A stretch of DNA of 64,000 nucleotides from Ciona savignyi (lineage: Eukaryota; Chordata; Ascidiacea; Phlebobranchia; Cionidae), in contig CH003163.1 in the NCBI GenBank assembly GCA_000149265.1, positions 608,840 through 672,839 on the forward strand. Reading direction: 5' to 3'. This document shows positions 50,164 to 61,700 of the stretch, in pieces (position 1 is the first letter of the stretch; each line of letters starts with the position of its first letter). The position numbers and the translations under genes were made by a program. Under the pieces are notes generated by a model. That model made no database searches and was not told the origin of the DNA. It saw only the letters and a program-made list of their open reading frames with translations.

Positions 50164-50658
50164 CATAGGGTGACCTGGTGTAGCCAGTGTGTAGGCAGTA
50201 TGTGAGTAGTGTGGGCATACTTGAAACCCTTACTCAAACCCTCACTCTGGCACACTGCCCACATTGGGTATTTAGAGAAACCGATTACATATCACGTAAC
50301 AGTAAGCTAAATGGCTCGTGAGAATTTTGTCCAAAGTCGTTTACAGGACTTTTGAAATTGTGGTAGACAGAATTTATACACAACAAAATATCACGACAGA
50401 GACACGCAATTGTTAAAGTAGTAACATTTTACATTAAATATAAGGCTTTAAATGTATCTCAAAGAGTGACTATTAATAACAGTGACAGACTTTTGGGAAA
50501 GTTTGTTTTCTGTGCGCCGGATTTTTTCACTTTACACTTTTGTCTAACTTTTGTGCCGAATTTTTTTTAAGAAAATTGCTTATATTGTCAACATCCTACC
50601 TTTTCTATGTATATTATATATACACATATATATTAAATCTGATTAATACATTTTCACA

Positions 50659-50660
50659 GA
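50659..50660 (+). promoter_or_regulatory. Candidate trans-splice acceptor of ZWILCH
   Basis: TTTTCACAG ends about 34 bases before the ZWILCH ATG, with no upstream coding exon seen. In tunicates such a site may accept a spliced leader; an ordinary 5'-UTR intron explains it equally well. Confidence 0.3.
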
Positions 50661-50693
50661 TTCTTTACAATTAAAGATTAAGGAATTAGGACA

Positions 50694-53600
50694 ATGGAGC
50701 AATTCCAATACCAATTCAAACAGTACGCGAAGTCCGGCTATGCGGCCAATGATGATTACATCATTTCTTCAAAGCTGACACCAAGTTACAGCAAACCTGG
50801 AAGCTTGGCAGTGGATTTAACCCAAAATTTCAATGAAATTTATGCTGTTATAACTGGCTCGTCTGTTGAAGTAAAGACGTTTGTGTATGCTCCTAATACA
50901 GAGCAAGTTAAAGATGCAACCACACCATATTCACCACTTTATGGGAATCCTCTAGAGCTGGAAAAAATTGATCTATCAAACATTGATCCAGATACCCAAT
51001 TTTCCGAACAGTCTTTGGCACTTTTGTCGTTAAGAAAGGCGAAAAAGATTCTCTCTCGTGTAACGTATTCCATAACCAACAAAATCGAAAATTCTGATTT
51101 TCTTCCACTTGCTGTTTTATGTGATGGTGCAAACAACAATGCAGGCCTGTATTTTGTAATAATTTCAACTAAAAACACACCGGAGGGTATTACTGAAGCT
51201 TTTAAAACTGAAACTATTTCTTCTTGTGGGCCATTTCCGAAGGACAAATGGAAAAAGGGTGAAAAAGGAGAGAATGAAGCATTTTTATCCGACATACTCT
51301 TAAACTTACCCTCCCAACTTCATACGTTTAACTCTGGAGGTGAAGCACCACGTGGAAAGTTGGCGATGCAAATCTTCTCGCGATACGAGTTATTCGGTGA
51401 AAGTGATGCAATAATCAAAAGCATAGATGAAAATCTGAGTGTTTCTCATGCCTCGGTTGATGTTTTCTCTAATGAGGTATGTTCATTGTGGAGCTTAAAG
51501 CATTGTTTTATTAATGTAAAAGAAATACAGCAATAAATTACTTCACATTTATAAAAAGTTACGTATTAATACATGATATTATACATATTTGAAATTTTGG
51601 TTATATAATATCTATAAATGCACAGAATTTAGAAATTGTACATGAATATATATTCATACACATACACAAAACGCTTTATAAACCGTAACATCATTTTATA
51701 GGAACCACTTGAAGTTGTTTGTCTGTGTGTAGTTAAGTTTAGTAACTTACATAACTCACTTTATACACAGGTGACTGAGGTGCTTCAAACTTCATCGCTT
51801 AACGTTAGCAAAGTTTCTGTAAACCTACGTCCAATGCCGGGTGATATTAGAAGCACGGTGTACTTTCTTTATCAAGATATCAGGATTTTGGAAGGTAATT
51901 TTATATATGCTAATTAAGCTCGATGTGGCAAGATATTTTTTCCAAGAATGATTTAATTTGCGATTTATATTCCTACTATTATGTCATGAAGGGTTTAGTG
52001 ACTTTATTTTGCATAGCATAACTAAAAAACTCTTTATAATCAAATATGTGTCAGTGTCAGAGCAGTATCTGTTAAGTGTCCAACCGGGAAGCTAGTCAAT
52101 GATATAGGACAGATCACAGAGATAAAATCATGAAGGCCAAATGGTCATACTAATGGGCAAATAATTATACTTAGGGGCAAAATTGTCATCTTGGAAGCCA
52201 TGTGAATCAACCTTACTACACTGCTAAAAAAATCTTAAAGATACCCCTTACCAGGTCTCATGCAAGTTTTTGGAGCAAAAAAGCAAATAGTTTGGGCTGA
52301 AATTGAAGAAGAAGAAGAGGTACATCTTTTTGAGATATTCCAGCCTTAACTCTTATCTATTGGCTTTATGTTTCTATGCTATAAATCACATCTTTTGTTA
52401 TGTTACTATGTCATTTACAGTTAAAAAAATAAACTAAATGACAAATATAACTAAAAGACAAATATTTTAGGTACGGTATTCTGTTATTAAGTAATTACCA
52501 TTTGGGTATTTGTATGTACGGTATTTAAAAAAGTCTTTGGAATCAAAATTTTTGAATTGCTCTAGCAAAAATACTGATCTAATTTAACACCATATGTTAT
52601 ATATTGCAAGTATAGAATTATGTGCTTGGTGAATTAGTTATTTTTAGTCGCAATTAGCAGTTCATTTTTTTTTCATCAATTTTGCATTAATATTATACAC
52701 ATAAAAATGCTTTGCCATTAGAACTTAATTTTAAGTTGGTAGAATAAAAAACCATTTCTAATAAATAATATGTAATAAAATTATTGGAATCTTAATATTA
52801 AATAATATAAAATTATTGGAATCCTGATGCTCAAATAAATATCCCCTTAATGTTTATTGAACATTTTACATTCACAGAATGTTGGTAATAGAAAGTCAAC
52901 TATGGATAAGTTGAATGAAGTTTTGGCTTCGTTTTACAACCCCAGTCGTGCTAAAAATGAAAGTAAACAAGGAGGTTGGTTTCTGTTACTTTGGTTTGTC
53001 CTTCCTTACCCAGAAGTTGCCACTTAGGATCAAAGCCATATTACCTAACACCACCAAAAGATTTAACTCGATTAGACTTTTTCTTTCTATATAAAACTTA
53101 AATTTGACTAACACTTTCTATAATATAAAACGTAAGTTTGACTTACACTAGTTTGCATGGAATTTAATAAATGGGGATTTCCCAGAAAAGCGTTAAAGAT
53201 AGGTTTGGTTCATACACAGCATTTTTGTTCGTATTTAATTGTATATATTAAGCTTAGTTTTGTGTTTCCACCTCATTTATATGCTAGATAAATTGCATTT
53301 ATGATTGGTTCGGCTGATTCTATTTTAGGGAATTTCCCGGGGTACACCGGGTCATTTGAATTTTAGTTTCTTTAAATTTTTTCAATGCTGCTTAAAGGGG
53401 TAGGTTTGGTTAGATTGAGTTGAACTCTGCTGAGTTTTAACATGTTTTTTAAGGTCATCTAACCAACCTCACCAACTAGTCTGTAGTCTTACTCTATTTT
53501 GCATTCATCTCAAATTATCAAGTGTAGTCCTATAATACTACTTTATGACCAACAATTGTATCTATTAGACAAAGAAGAAGACACTGTGACCTCCTTGTTT

Positions 53601-56600
53601 GTGCCAAGATCTGAATTGGATTTCACTGAAGCTGTCTGGGAAGTTTTAAAGGTTAGATTTTCAATATCCATAATCCATTACTTTGGCTTAAGGCTTTGCC
53701 TCAGTTAACTGGTTTGTTTTAAACTAACTAGTGACAACATTTTGATGGACATAAGATAACCTGACGTTTGCCCATTACATGGAAAAATGTAGGGTCGTTA
53801 TAACCCGACATTAGTATAAAAAACCATGTACCAACCGTTAAGTGAACAGAACTATTTCATTATTTTGATTTTTGTTTAGACATTGCAACAGATTTGATAA
53901 CTTATCCAACATTGAGTTTAAGCACCAGAAAAAGTACTGGCAACCAATGAATTTTGATCTATTTAGCTAATGGAGCAATCTACCTTCACTCTGCCATCAT
54001 GGATATAAATAGAATAATTAGGATATTCATGTTTTATGCTTATAAGTGAAAAACCCAAGGCTCAATATCATATAAGCAATCGTCAAATTTTAACACGAAT
54101 ACGTAAGGAAGAGTTCTCAGACGAGTAAGTGTCGTATTACCTTGTACCCAGCATCAGGTTTTACCACAGCTATTGCAGTGTGTTTATTTGATGTGACATT
54201 CATTCAGTTTTAGTAAAACCCATTTAATCCAAATAAACGTTTGTTTATTTCATTCCCAGAAAGTCCAATCCAGTCATGAACTGGTGCAATGCTTAGAAGT
54301 GTTGGTTCACGAGATAAAACAGGGAAAGGGAAAATATTTTTGGCTTCATGAAGGGAACAATTCATTTCTGGGGAAACTCATTCGACAGTCTTATAAAGTG
54401 AGGTTATTTATTACATTTTCGATACAAGAGATTTTCTGTACAGTTGACTCCTATTGGTACACTCCAATTTAAATAAAAACCAAATGCAATAAACATGCCA
54501 CCTGCAGGGCCAAAATCTGTGCGAGTAATGCGAGTATTACTGTGTACTCGGGTGACCCAAAACAGGAGAGTAAGAATTTACTCTTGGAAATAAAACACTA
54601 ATTAACGATTACCGCGACCGTTTTCTATTCAACTGGTGTAGAGGGAAATAAAAATCCTCATGAGTTTGATCGTTTTTATTATAGAATTGGCGCGTCCGAA
54701 TACTAGAGTCTATAATACTTACAGCAACATCATAAAAAACGGTGGCGGTAAACTATTTACTCTCGTTACTGGCATAAAAGATTTACTTATGTGAGCTTCC
54801 ACAATCGAGTAAATTCTTACTCGCCTGAAATTCAGTGGATTTTTGACCCTGCACCATCTGTCCCACATTTCCAAAGTCATGATTAAACAAATTGTATTTG
54901 TACATGAACCAAATCATAAATCTTTCCATCTAGTGTTAAATCCCACACATACCGGTATACATTTGACCTTATAATTTTTTATTAATCTCTGTTGTGGAAT
55001 CTTGTGTTATTTTTGTTTTGTCGATAATTAACATTACAATACAGTAACTCTTGTTTTGTTCGCTTTTCTTAAAATAGTGTTAAATCCCTCAATGATAAAA
55101 CAAATATAAACTAATAACTAAACATCAAGATACCCATATATTCAATTCACAGGAAAATGTAACGATCCCCAAATTCGACTTGACATTTCCCATCCAAGTT
55201 CTGATCGAAATCGGAGCTGGTAAGCTGCAGCGAGATTACGTTCAGTTCTTTTTCTCCCATCGTTTCGCCACCCGCGAGATCCTCGCCGAGTATACTTCGT
55301 TCGACGACGCTATCAGTGATGTCATAATGCTCAATAGAACAATGGAAGGCTTGAGGAAGCTGCATCACGTGACGGAGCTTGCTACTCTCTGCCAGGCCAA
55401 CCTCATGCTCCCTGTCGAGAAGATACGCTCAGCTGTAAGGTGCGGTGTCTGTGATCTGTGCTTGAAGTAGTAACATCTTACTGTGTGGCTCAAAGGCAGC
55501 TTTTCATTTCTCAGTAATAAATCTCAAGGTTGTGGCAAAGTATACACTAATGCTCACAATGTAAGATTTACACTTTCATGTTTATTCATTGAATGAAAAA
55601 AACGAAAAAGTGCTATAAGCAACACGACTATTCGTCATAATACAGTGTGTCTGTAGTAGGGTTGCTAGAGCTATTTAACTCTTTTAAAGTGTTAGTAATA
55701 CCACATCACCCTAATTTGGATCGAGCATAATTTATTTAGAACGAAGGAACATTGTTTAGTGCCTAAAGCCCTAAACTAAACTAAACAGCCTTGGAACTAC
55801 CAGCTATTAACTGCCCGTATAAGCTAACCGGCCAACAAAAAGAATTGATAAAAAACTTATCAAATACTTAACACTCAATAGATTGAGCCGTATAACCAGA
55901 ATGTGAATACTAAATAATCTAACAACCACTCATTTTAAACGTCTGTCGTTCACTCCTCATACACAGAAATAATATCCTATAAATATACTTCCCGCAGATC
56001 AGCTTTACAGTCATATGTAGCAGAAGAGGTCAATTTCCACAAGTTATTTTCTTTTGATGTCTCGTTAACTGACGTCAAGTGGATTATTGAGAGCTCTAGC
56101 CCCTCCGTGTGGAGAGTAAACAAGCTCGGAGCAAATGCGTTTGGAGAGGTATGAAACTCGATCCGGCTGGGCGCATGTGGTGTTCTATAAATGTGCCCAC
56201 TGGATAATGTTTGCAACAAAGGTCTAAAGCAGGGATGTCCAACCTGACCCTGCAACAGGAATACAGGATTTTATATAACTATAATCACTTTTAATTGTTT
56301 CTTTATGTACCCATTTTTCTTGAAATTTAATAGGTTCTGCGGCCCATTAAATTATTTCAAGTGACAATGCGGCCCACTACAATAAACGGTTGGACATCCC
56401 TGGTCTAAAGATAGATTTATTCTGTTTAACACTGCTTTTATCGTGTTTGTGGATGTTAGCTAGTTTAAAGATGTTAATTCAGTGGCTGGTTTCGATGCAA
56501 TAAGTTTTCAGCTTAAAGCTGGCACTTAAACAATTGAGCTAGTTAGCTGCACAATGGGAACAGGATACATTACATATCCTTTTTAAAACGTTGACCTGTA

Positions 56601-56831
56601 TTATCTGTATAGTCCGTCTATTTCCACACCGTTCAGTGTAACAGATGAAAATAAATTTCTTTTTAGGATTCCGGGAGTGCATGTTGGACAAGGGATTTCC
56701 CCTTTTCTGGACTAGTACAGCAGCCCGCCGTTAACTGTGACATGAGCAATTTATCTGTGACATCGGAAGATGAAATTACCGACGCATATTATGTTACAAC
56801 CGCAACACAGTCACATTTCTACGTTGACTAA
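50694..56831 (+). CDS. ZWILCH: ZWILCH kinetochore protein (RZZ complex subunit)
   Basis: Exons: 50694-51476, 51771-51894, 52255-52319, 52878-52974, about 53487-53651, 54260-54397, 55153-55439, 55998-56148, 56667-56831 (TAA), giving roughly 655 residues against 591 in human. The middle is diagnostic: SLFVPRSELDFTEAVW, then WLHEGNNSFLGKLIRQSY, then FPIQVLIEIGAGKLQRDYV, closely parallel to human ZWILCH. The product joins ROD and ZW10 in the RZZ complex, which sits at unattached kinetochores in mitosis and supports the spindle checkpoint and dynein recruitment. The join from exon 4 (phase 1) to exon 5 (phase 0 or 2) does not close, so a short exon near 52975-53486 is probably missing from my model. 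The first exon is long (261 codons). AATAAA lies at 57327. Confidence 0.9.
54015..54245 (-). repeat. tRNA-derived SINE, family B, degraded
   Basis: Within a ZWILCH intron: TTAGGATATTCATG tail, CAGCATCAGGTTTTACCACA core and AAAACCCATTTAATCC block. Confidence 0.55.
54503..54852. mobile_element. Probable MITE with inverted ends in a ZWILCH intron
   Basis: TGCAGGGCCAAAATCTG at the left is mirrored by CAGTGGATTTTTGACCCTGC at the right. GAGTAAGAATTTACTC-like palindromes lie inside both ends. Target duplication was not resolved. Confidence 0.5.
56230..56404. mobile_element. hAT-type MITE, 175 bp
   Basis: Ends CAGGGATGTCCAACC and GGTTGGACATCCCTG are perfect inverted repeats, flanked by a perfect 8-bp duplication GTCTAAAG (56222-56229 and 56405-56412). 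It sits in the last ZWILCH intron. Confidence 0.9.
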
Positions 56832-57689
56832 AGAGATTTAGTGTAGTGTTGCTGGGTTAGCATCTACTCCGGTTTTATTTGATAATACCAAACGCCTTTA
56901 TGATTGAATTAAAAAGGAGTTTGTAAAGGCATTGAGCGGGCGCCGACATAGCACTCATTGCTAATCTGTATCTTCTGGGGTTAAAATGCAGAAAGTTATA
57001 GATTATTACACGCCCAACAAATACCATGTGTTCACTGTCGACTTACGCAACTGTTGCACTTGATGTATACAGTACAGGCGCTGCCTGAAGGTGGTCCAAT
57101 ATATTTAACACACTAGCAAAGTTGTGTACACAACACTTTGCAATAGCTTAATTTAAGCGAGTTCACTCACATATTATAAAGATAACGCACTATTTTGGTA
57201 AACTATAAACTATTTTATGGTAGACAGTATTCCTGTATTGATGGTATTATGTGCATTTTTCTAATGATTAAAACGACTGAGTTTTCTATGTTAATATTCG
57301 GTATTGTTGCTTGGAACGTGAGCCATAATAAAGTTCTTTGTTTGTACATTACTTGACAACCGCTGAAAAAACGATGAGGTACTTTGTCTTTCCGCCTTGT
57401 AGATTTGCTAAACCCTCGTTATGATATGTAATAGCATGAAAAATGTTTTATCGGAGTTTGTTATTGCAATGTGTTCTACACAGCAAAGATATTACTAAGT
57501 GGCCCTTATGTTGGTTAAAAAATATTTAAAAATAGCTTGGGATATATTCACATTATCTGTGTGAATGGAAAACGCTACAGGCAATCAATCATCAAATAGC
57601 GCCCAAGCTCGTGTTACTCGAGCTACTGCACTGTAGTGTGTTGTACAACTATTGTACGTCATGGAATATAGATTTAATTAGTTCTTTTG

Positions 57690-57855
57690 TGATATTGCCA
57701 TCGGTGCTAGCCCTTGCAATATTTATTAAATTTATCCTTTTTTGTTTAACGACTGTTCGTTTAGCCGTTTTTTCCTGTTCCCGTGTCGTTATTTTATTCG
57801 CCTGCCATTTTTAAATACTGGGGCAAAAAATGAATAACTTAAACTAAACTAAAAC
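57690..57855 (+). mobile_element. LINE-like 3' end with TAAAC repeat tail
   Basis: Second copy of the tail at 26420: TAACGACTGTTCGTTTAGCC through TGGGGCAAAAAATGAATAAC and ACTAAACTAAAA. Confidence 0.5.
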
Positions 57856-58059
57856 TAATGTAAACTCCTCAGTTTAAACACATGCGCAGGCGATATTGAG
57901 TATTTTTACAATGCATGTAGAAATAAGTTAACGCCCAATAAAATAATTTAGGCCTGAGGAAATCTGGTTGCCCGTGTGATTACTCACGTTATGTTTTCCA
58001 TTTCATTGCCATAAACCTGAAAACAAAATTATCTGATATATTTACAGATATCCTTAGAT

Positions 58060-58310
58060 GAGATGGTATATTAATGTTTATTCCCCTAATTAGAAATAAA
58101 AGGGCGTTATTACACGTACAAATTTCAGATTACCTTGCCTCCTTACACTGGTAATCGTTAAATTAACTCGCGGTCACGATCAGCACCAAAGAAGTAAGAA
58201 ATTAGTACTCAATACTATCACTGTGTAGTGAATGATTGAACCGTTCCTTAAACTCTTTTAGTTACTGTTGATCTAATTAGAGTCCGAAAAGTGCCTGTCC
58301 CGGGCGACAA
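58060..58310 (-). repeat. tRNA-derived SINE, family B, degraded
   Basis: TTTATTCCCCTAATTAG and the AATCGTTAAATTAACTCGCG core are still visible. Confidence 0.45.
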
Positions 58311-58715
58311 TAGTTTAAAATGGGGGTCAACTCGTAACAATCGTGTTAGATATGTACTGTAAAATACTGATTTCGTGTTTATGAATTGACATTTCTAAGC
58401 CTTAAAATTTTTGTTTTGTGTGATTTTATCACATTTAAAGAGGAACTTTAAAGTTCTTAAGTCATTTAACCGTCCAAAAAATAAAGTCCCCGGTCCTTAT
58501 TAAGATTTCTACGATTTTTCCGTTCCCATGGTTTCAGCGTGAGTTACTTCGATGTTTACCTTTATTATTTGTTTAGTTTGGCTTAATTTTAAAAATAGCG
58601 ATATTAAATATATTACCAAGAATATTTTAACAGTTTAACAGCTTCTACTCTTTTAAAATCGTTTATTTTTGTAGTTTTAAAATTGTTACGGCGTTATGTT
58701 TATTTTTCACTTCAG

Positions 58716-58717
58716 AA
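58716..58717 (+). promoter_or_regulatory. Candidate trans-splice acceptor of SPEF2
   Basis: TATTTTTCACTTCAG ends about 40 bases before the SPEF2 ATG. The site has a good pyrimidine tract and no donor is obvious just upstream. A 5'-UTR intron would look the same. Confidence 0.3.
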
Positions 58718-58755
58718 TCAACGATTTTAGGTTCAGGTTACTTTAAACCACTAAA

Positions 58756-61700
58756 ATGACTGATATTTTATGTAAATGGTTAAATGAGGAGGTCAAACTT
58801 ACGAAAAAGATCGGTAAGGAGGATGAGGTTTTATAATCTTTGCTCTAGTCTTATTATACCTCATCATTCTGGCCTGTGCGTCTGTTTATTGGTACATGAA
58901 CTGAAATATATTTTCTAGATGGGCCTAGTTTCATAAAATATCTTTTCTAAAAAGGGCCTAGTTTTCAAACCGGTGATGGGGTTAAATATAATCAGTATTA
59001 TGCTTCTTTCATTCATTTTCTATATCTATAATCTAGATAGGTTTATTGGTTGAGTGCATAACCCCAAGATATACTTTCATACATTTTCTCTAGATAGATA
59101 CAATGCAAAAATAACCCTTAAATGTTTGATAATCCTATTGTGGTGCCTCACCAGACATATCCTACACAAATCACTAGAAAACTTTGTTGTTTAGACAAAT
59201 CGGAATTTGCTGCGGACTTTGCTTCCGGCTTCTATCTCGGGGAGATTTTGAACAAGTTTCAACTTCAACATGACTTTGATAAGTTCTCAGCTGGGCAGAC
59301 CGCTGATGCGAAACTCAATAACTTTACGAGGCTTGAACCGGTGCTTCACCTTTTGGAGGTAGGTTTGTTCTTTATTTTTATTGGGTTACAAAAGAGCTAA
59401 CTGGTTGGACTAATTTACGAATGATCTTATTTAATTGGTTTTCTTTTCACATAAAACAGGGCCAAAAATACATACAAGTGTGCTCTAGATTGCTTGGAGT
59501 TAGTCTGGTGTAACAATTTTGCTTATAACTGGACTATAATGAATTTACACTTATTGATACCATGTGGTATTATTAACCCTACAGTGTGGATGTTAATTTT
59601 TACATACTAGTATTGTTATTAAAGCCAACACAAAAGCTATACTTTTAGGACTTAATTTTTATCCCTGGTTAGAAACAGCATTCATTATTTGTAGATATAG
59701 TCAAATCTGCTACAATTACAGTACCCCGTATGTGAATTAATAATCAATACCAAAAATTGCTCTCTGGTAAAATCATGTTAACTTTGTCATTTCAGATTCC
59801 GTTTGATACGAACATCGCATACGACATAATGATGATGAGGCATGGAACAGCCACAAGGTTGCTCTACCAGGTACTTTTTCGCCAAGCAGGCCCTTAAAAC
59901 ATAATATATGCATTCCAAGTAATTGAAAAATAATTTATATATATTAAATACTTAAAACATAATATATAGTTATATATGCCAAATACTTAAAAACTATTTT
60001 AAAAATACGGTTTGTCACCTTTGAATAAAGTAAACTGGGTGTAGGATTATTGGCGATGTGACTTAAATCAATCTATTAAGCGCTATTCATATTAGGCATA
60101 TTTAGATTGTTAATTAACTGTTCACCGATTAAGATATTCATTTTTATCCCCATAGATCGGAAAACACTGGGGTTGATATTACCTAGGCAATCACCAGATT
60201 AGCTTATATGTGTTGGCAAGTAACCTGAGCTATTGGTGTGTGTTGTATATGAACTTTGAGCTTAGACATTGCTTTTGTTTTATTAATGATCTACTCAGAT
60301 TAAGCGAGGGATGCTAAGTGCCTTGGCCAAGGACAAATTTCTTTCAGTTTTACACATGAAATCTGTCTATACCATACTACTGCTGTTCTTAAATTTTACG
60401 CTACCTTGTTTTTCAAAATACTTAGGGTATGGAAACCACTTCCTTCCTATATTTTATAACATGGGACAGAAAAAACTTATCTTGCCAAAAGTAAAATGTG
60501 TGCTGATTCATCCCTACTTATTTAAAAAGTCATCCATTCTTTTTATGCTTTCAGGTTTACATTGCGTTGCATAGGAAGGTGAAGAGCAATTTGACAGGAG
60601 CAGCGATGGAAAGCATGCGGCCGTCTGCACCAGTTAAGTTGGAACAAATTGAAAGTGCTCTTTATAAGGAGGTAAAGTTTAGATTTGTCTTTTGGAAGTT
60701 CATCTACTGTTTTTATTGGTTGTAAAAAACTTTTTTTGCACTTTATTTCTCTGTTTTCAACACACTGAAATTAGGTCTAGCAACCCGGCTGATTACAAGG
60801 TATTCTGATGATGTTCTAAATAATAAGTTCATCTTTGTTTTTTCTCACATCGGTGATAAACATGTTGCAAAAGTATACACGCCACACATGTACGAATAAA
60901 AAACTCAACTTGCTAACAAAACGATAATTTCCACTTTTCAGAGGTTAAAGACCCTTTTGCCACGAGAGTCTGATTTGATTCTCCAGAAAGTTGCCACCAA
61001 GTTCGAAGCAAAGAGAAACGAGAATGAACGTAAAGCTCTCGCTGCAAGGTAAGGTCATGTCTCATAATTATTTATATGCATCAAAGTTGTCTATTTTGCC
61101 AGAAATGTAAAAGTATGTCATCTTGTTAAAATATGTTACATATACTGTTTTTGGTTGAAAATAGTATAGTATAGGAGGAGGATAGGATATTCATGTTTAT
61201 CCCCGTGAATGGGAAAAACAACACTTGGGTAATCGTCAGATCACCTAGCGCCCACTGTCGGGTTACCGGAGCTATTGCAGTGTGTTGTGAATGATTCACA
61301 TGTTCTTTTAATTTGGTAAAACCCATTAATCCGCTGGGTTTTGGCAATTTTCGTTAAGTGCCATACCCAAGGACACAACCGACTAGCTTGGGACCTGTTT
61401 CGAATCTGCAACCTTTCGACTAAAAGGTGTCACACTAAACCACCAGACTAACCGGTTGGATAAATACTGTTAAAAATGTTGTATTTTTTATTTTCAGGTT
61501 ATATGTGTCTAAGAACATAATTTTAGTTCACATTAGGGAATAGATACAGTATGAATGTAGTTTGCACACCAATTAGTATGTGATGACTTTGTTTTGTAGA
61601 TATTATTGCACTTTTAATATCAAGACATTTCTGCTTTAACCCTTTAGATTCCATTATAAATGAAAAAAACAGTACAAAAATATTTCTGTATTAGCCGATA

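Larger units (their letters stand above)
48591..50693. other. Intergenic stretch upstream of ZWILCH
   Basis: It contains a degraded SINE (about 48890-49110) and a partial copy of the GATCGCTT element (49965-50163). A pyrimidine-rich AG site sits just before the ZWILCH start. Confidence 0.6.
56832..58755. other. Intergenic stretch between ZWILCH and SPEF2
   Basis: It holds the ZWILCH 3'-UTR with AATAAA at 57327, a LINE-like 3' tail (about 57690-57855) and a degraded SINE near 58060-58310. The 1.9-kb spacing argues against a tunicate-style operon. Confidence 0.6.

Noticed and set aside
50908..51295. Minus-strand frames opposite ZWILCH exon 1
   Set aside because: Shadows of the real plus-strand exon, which has clear family similarity.
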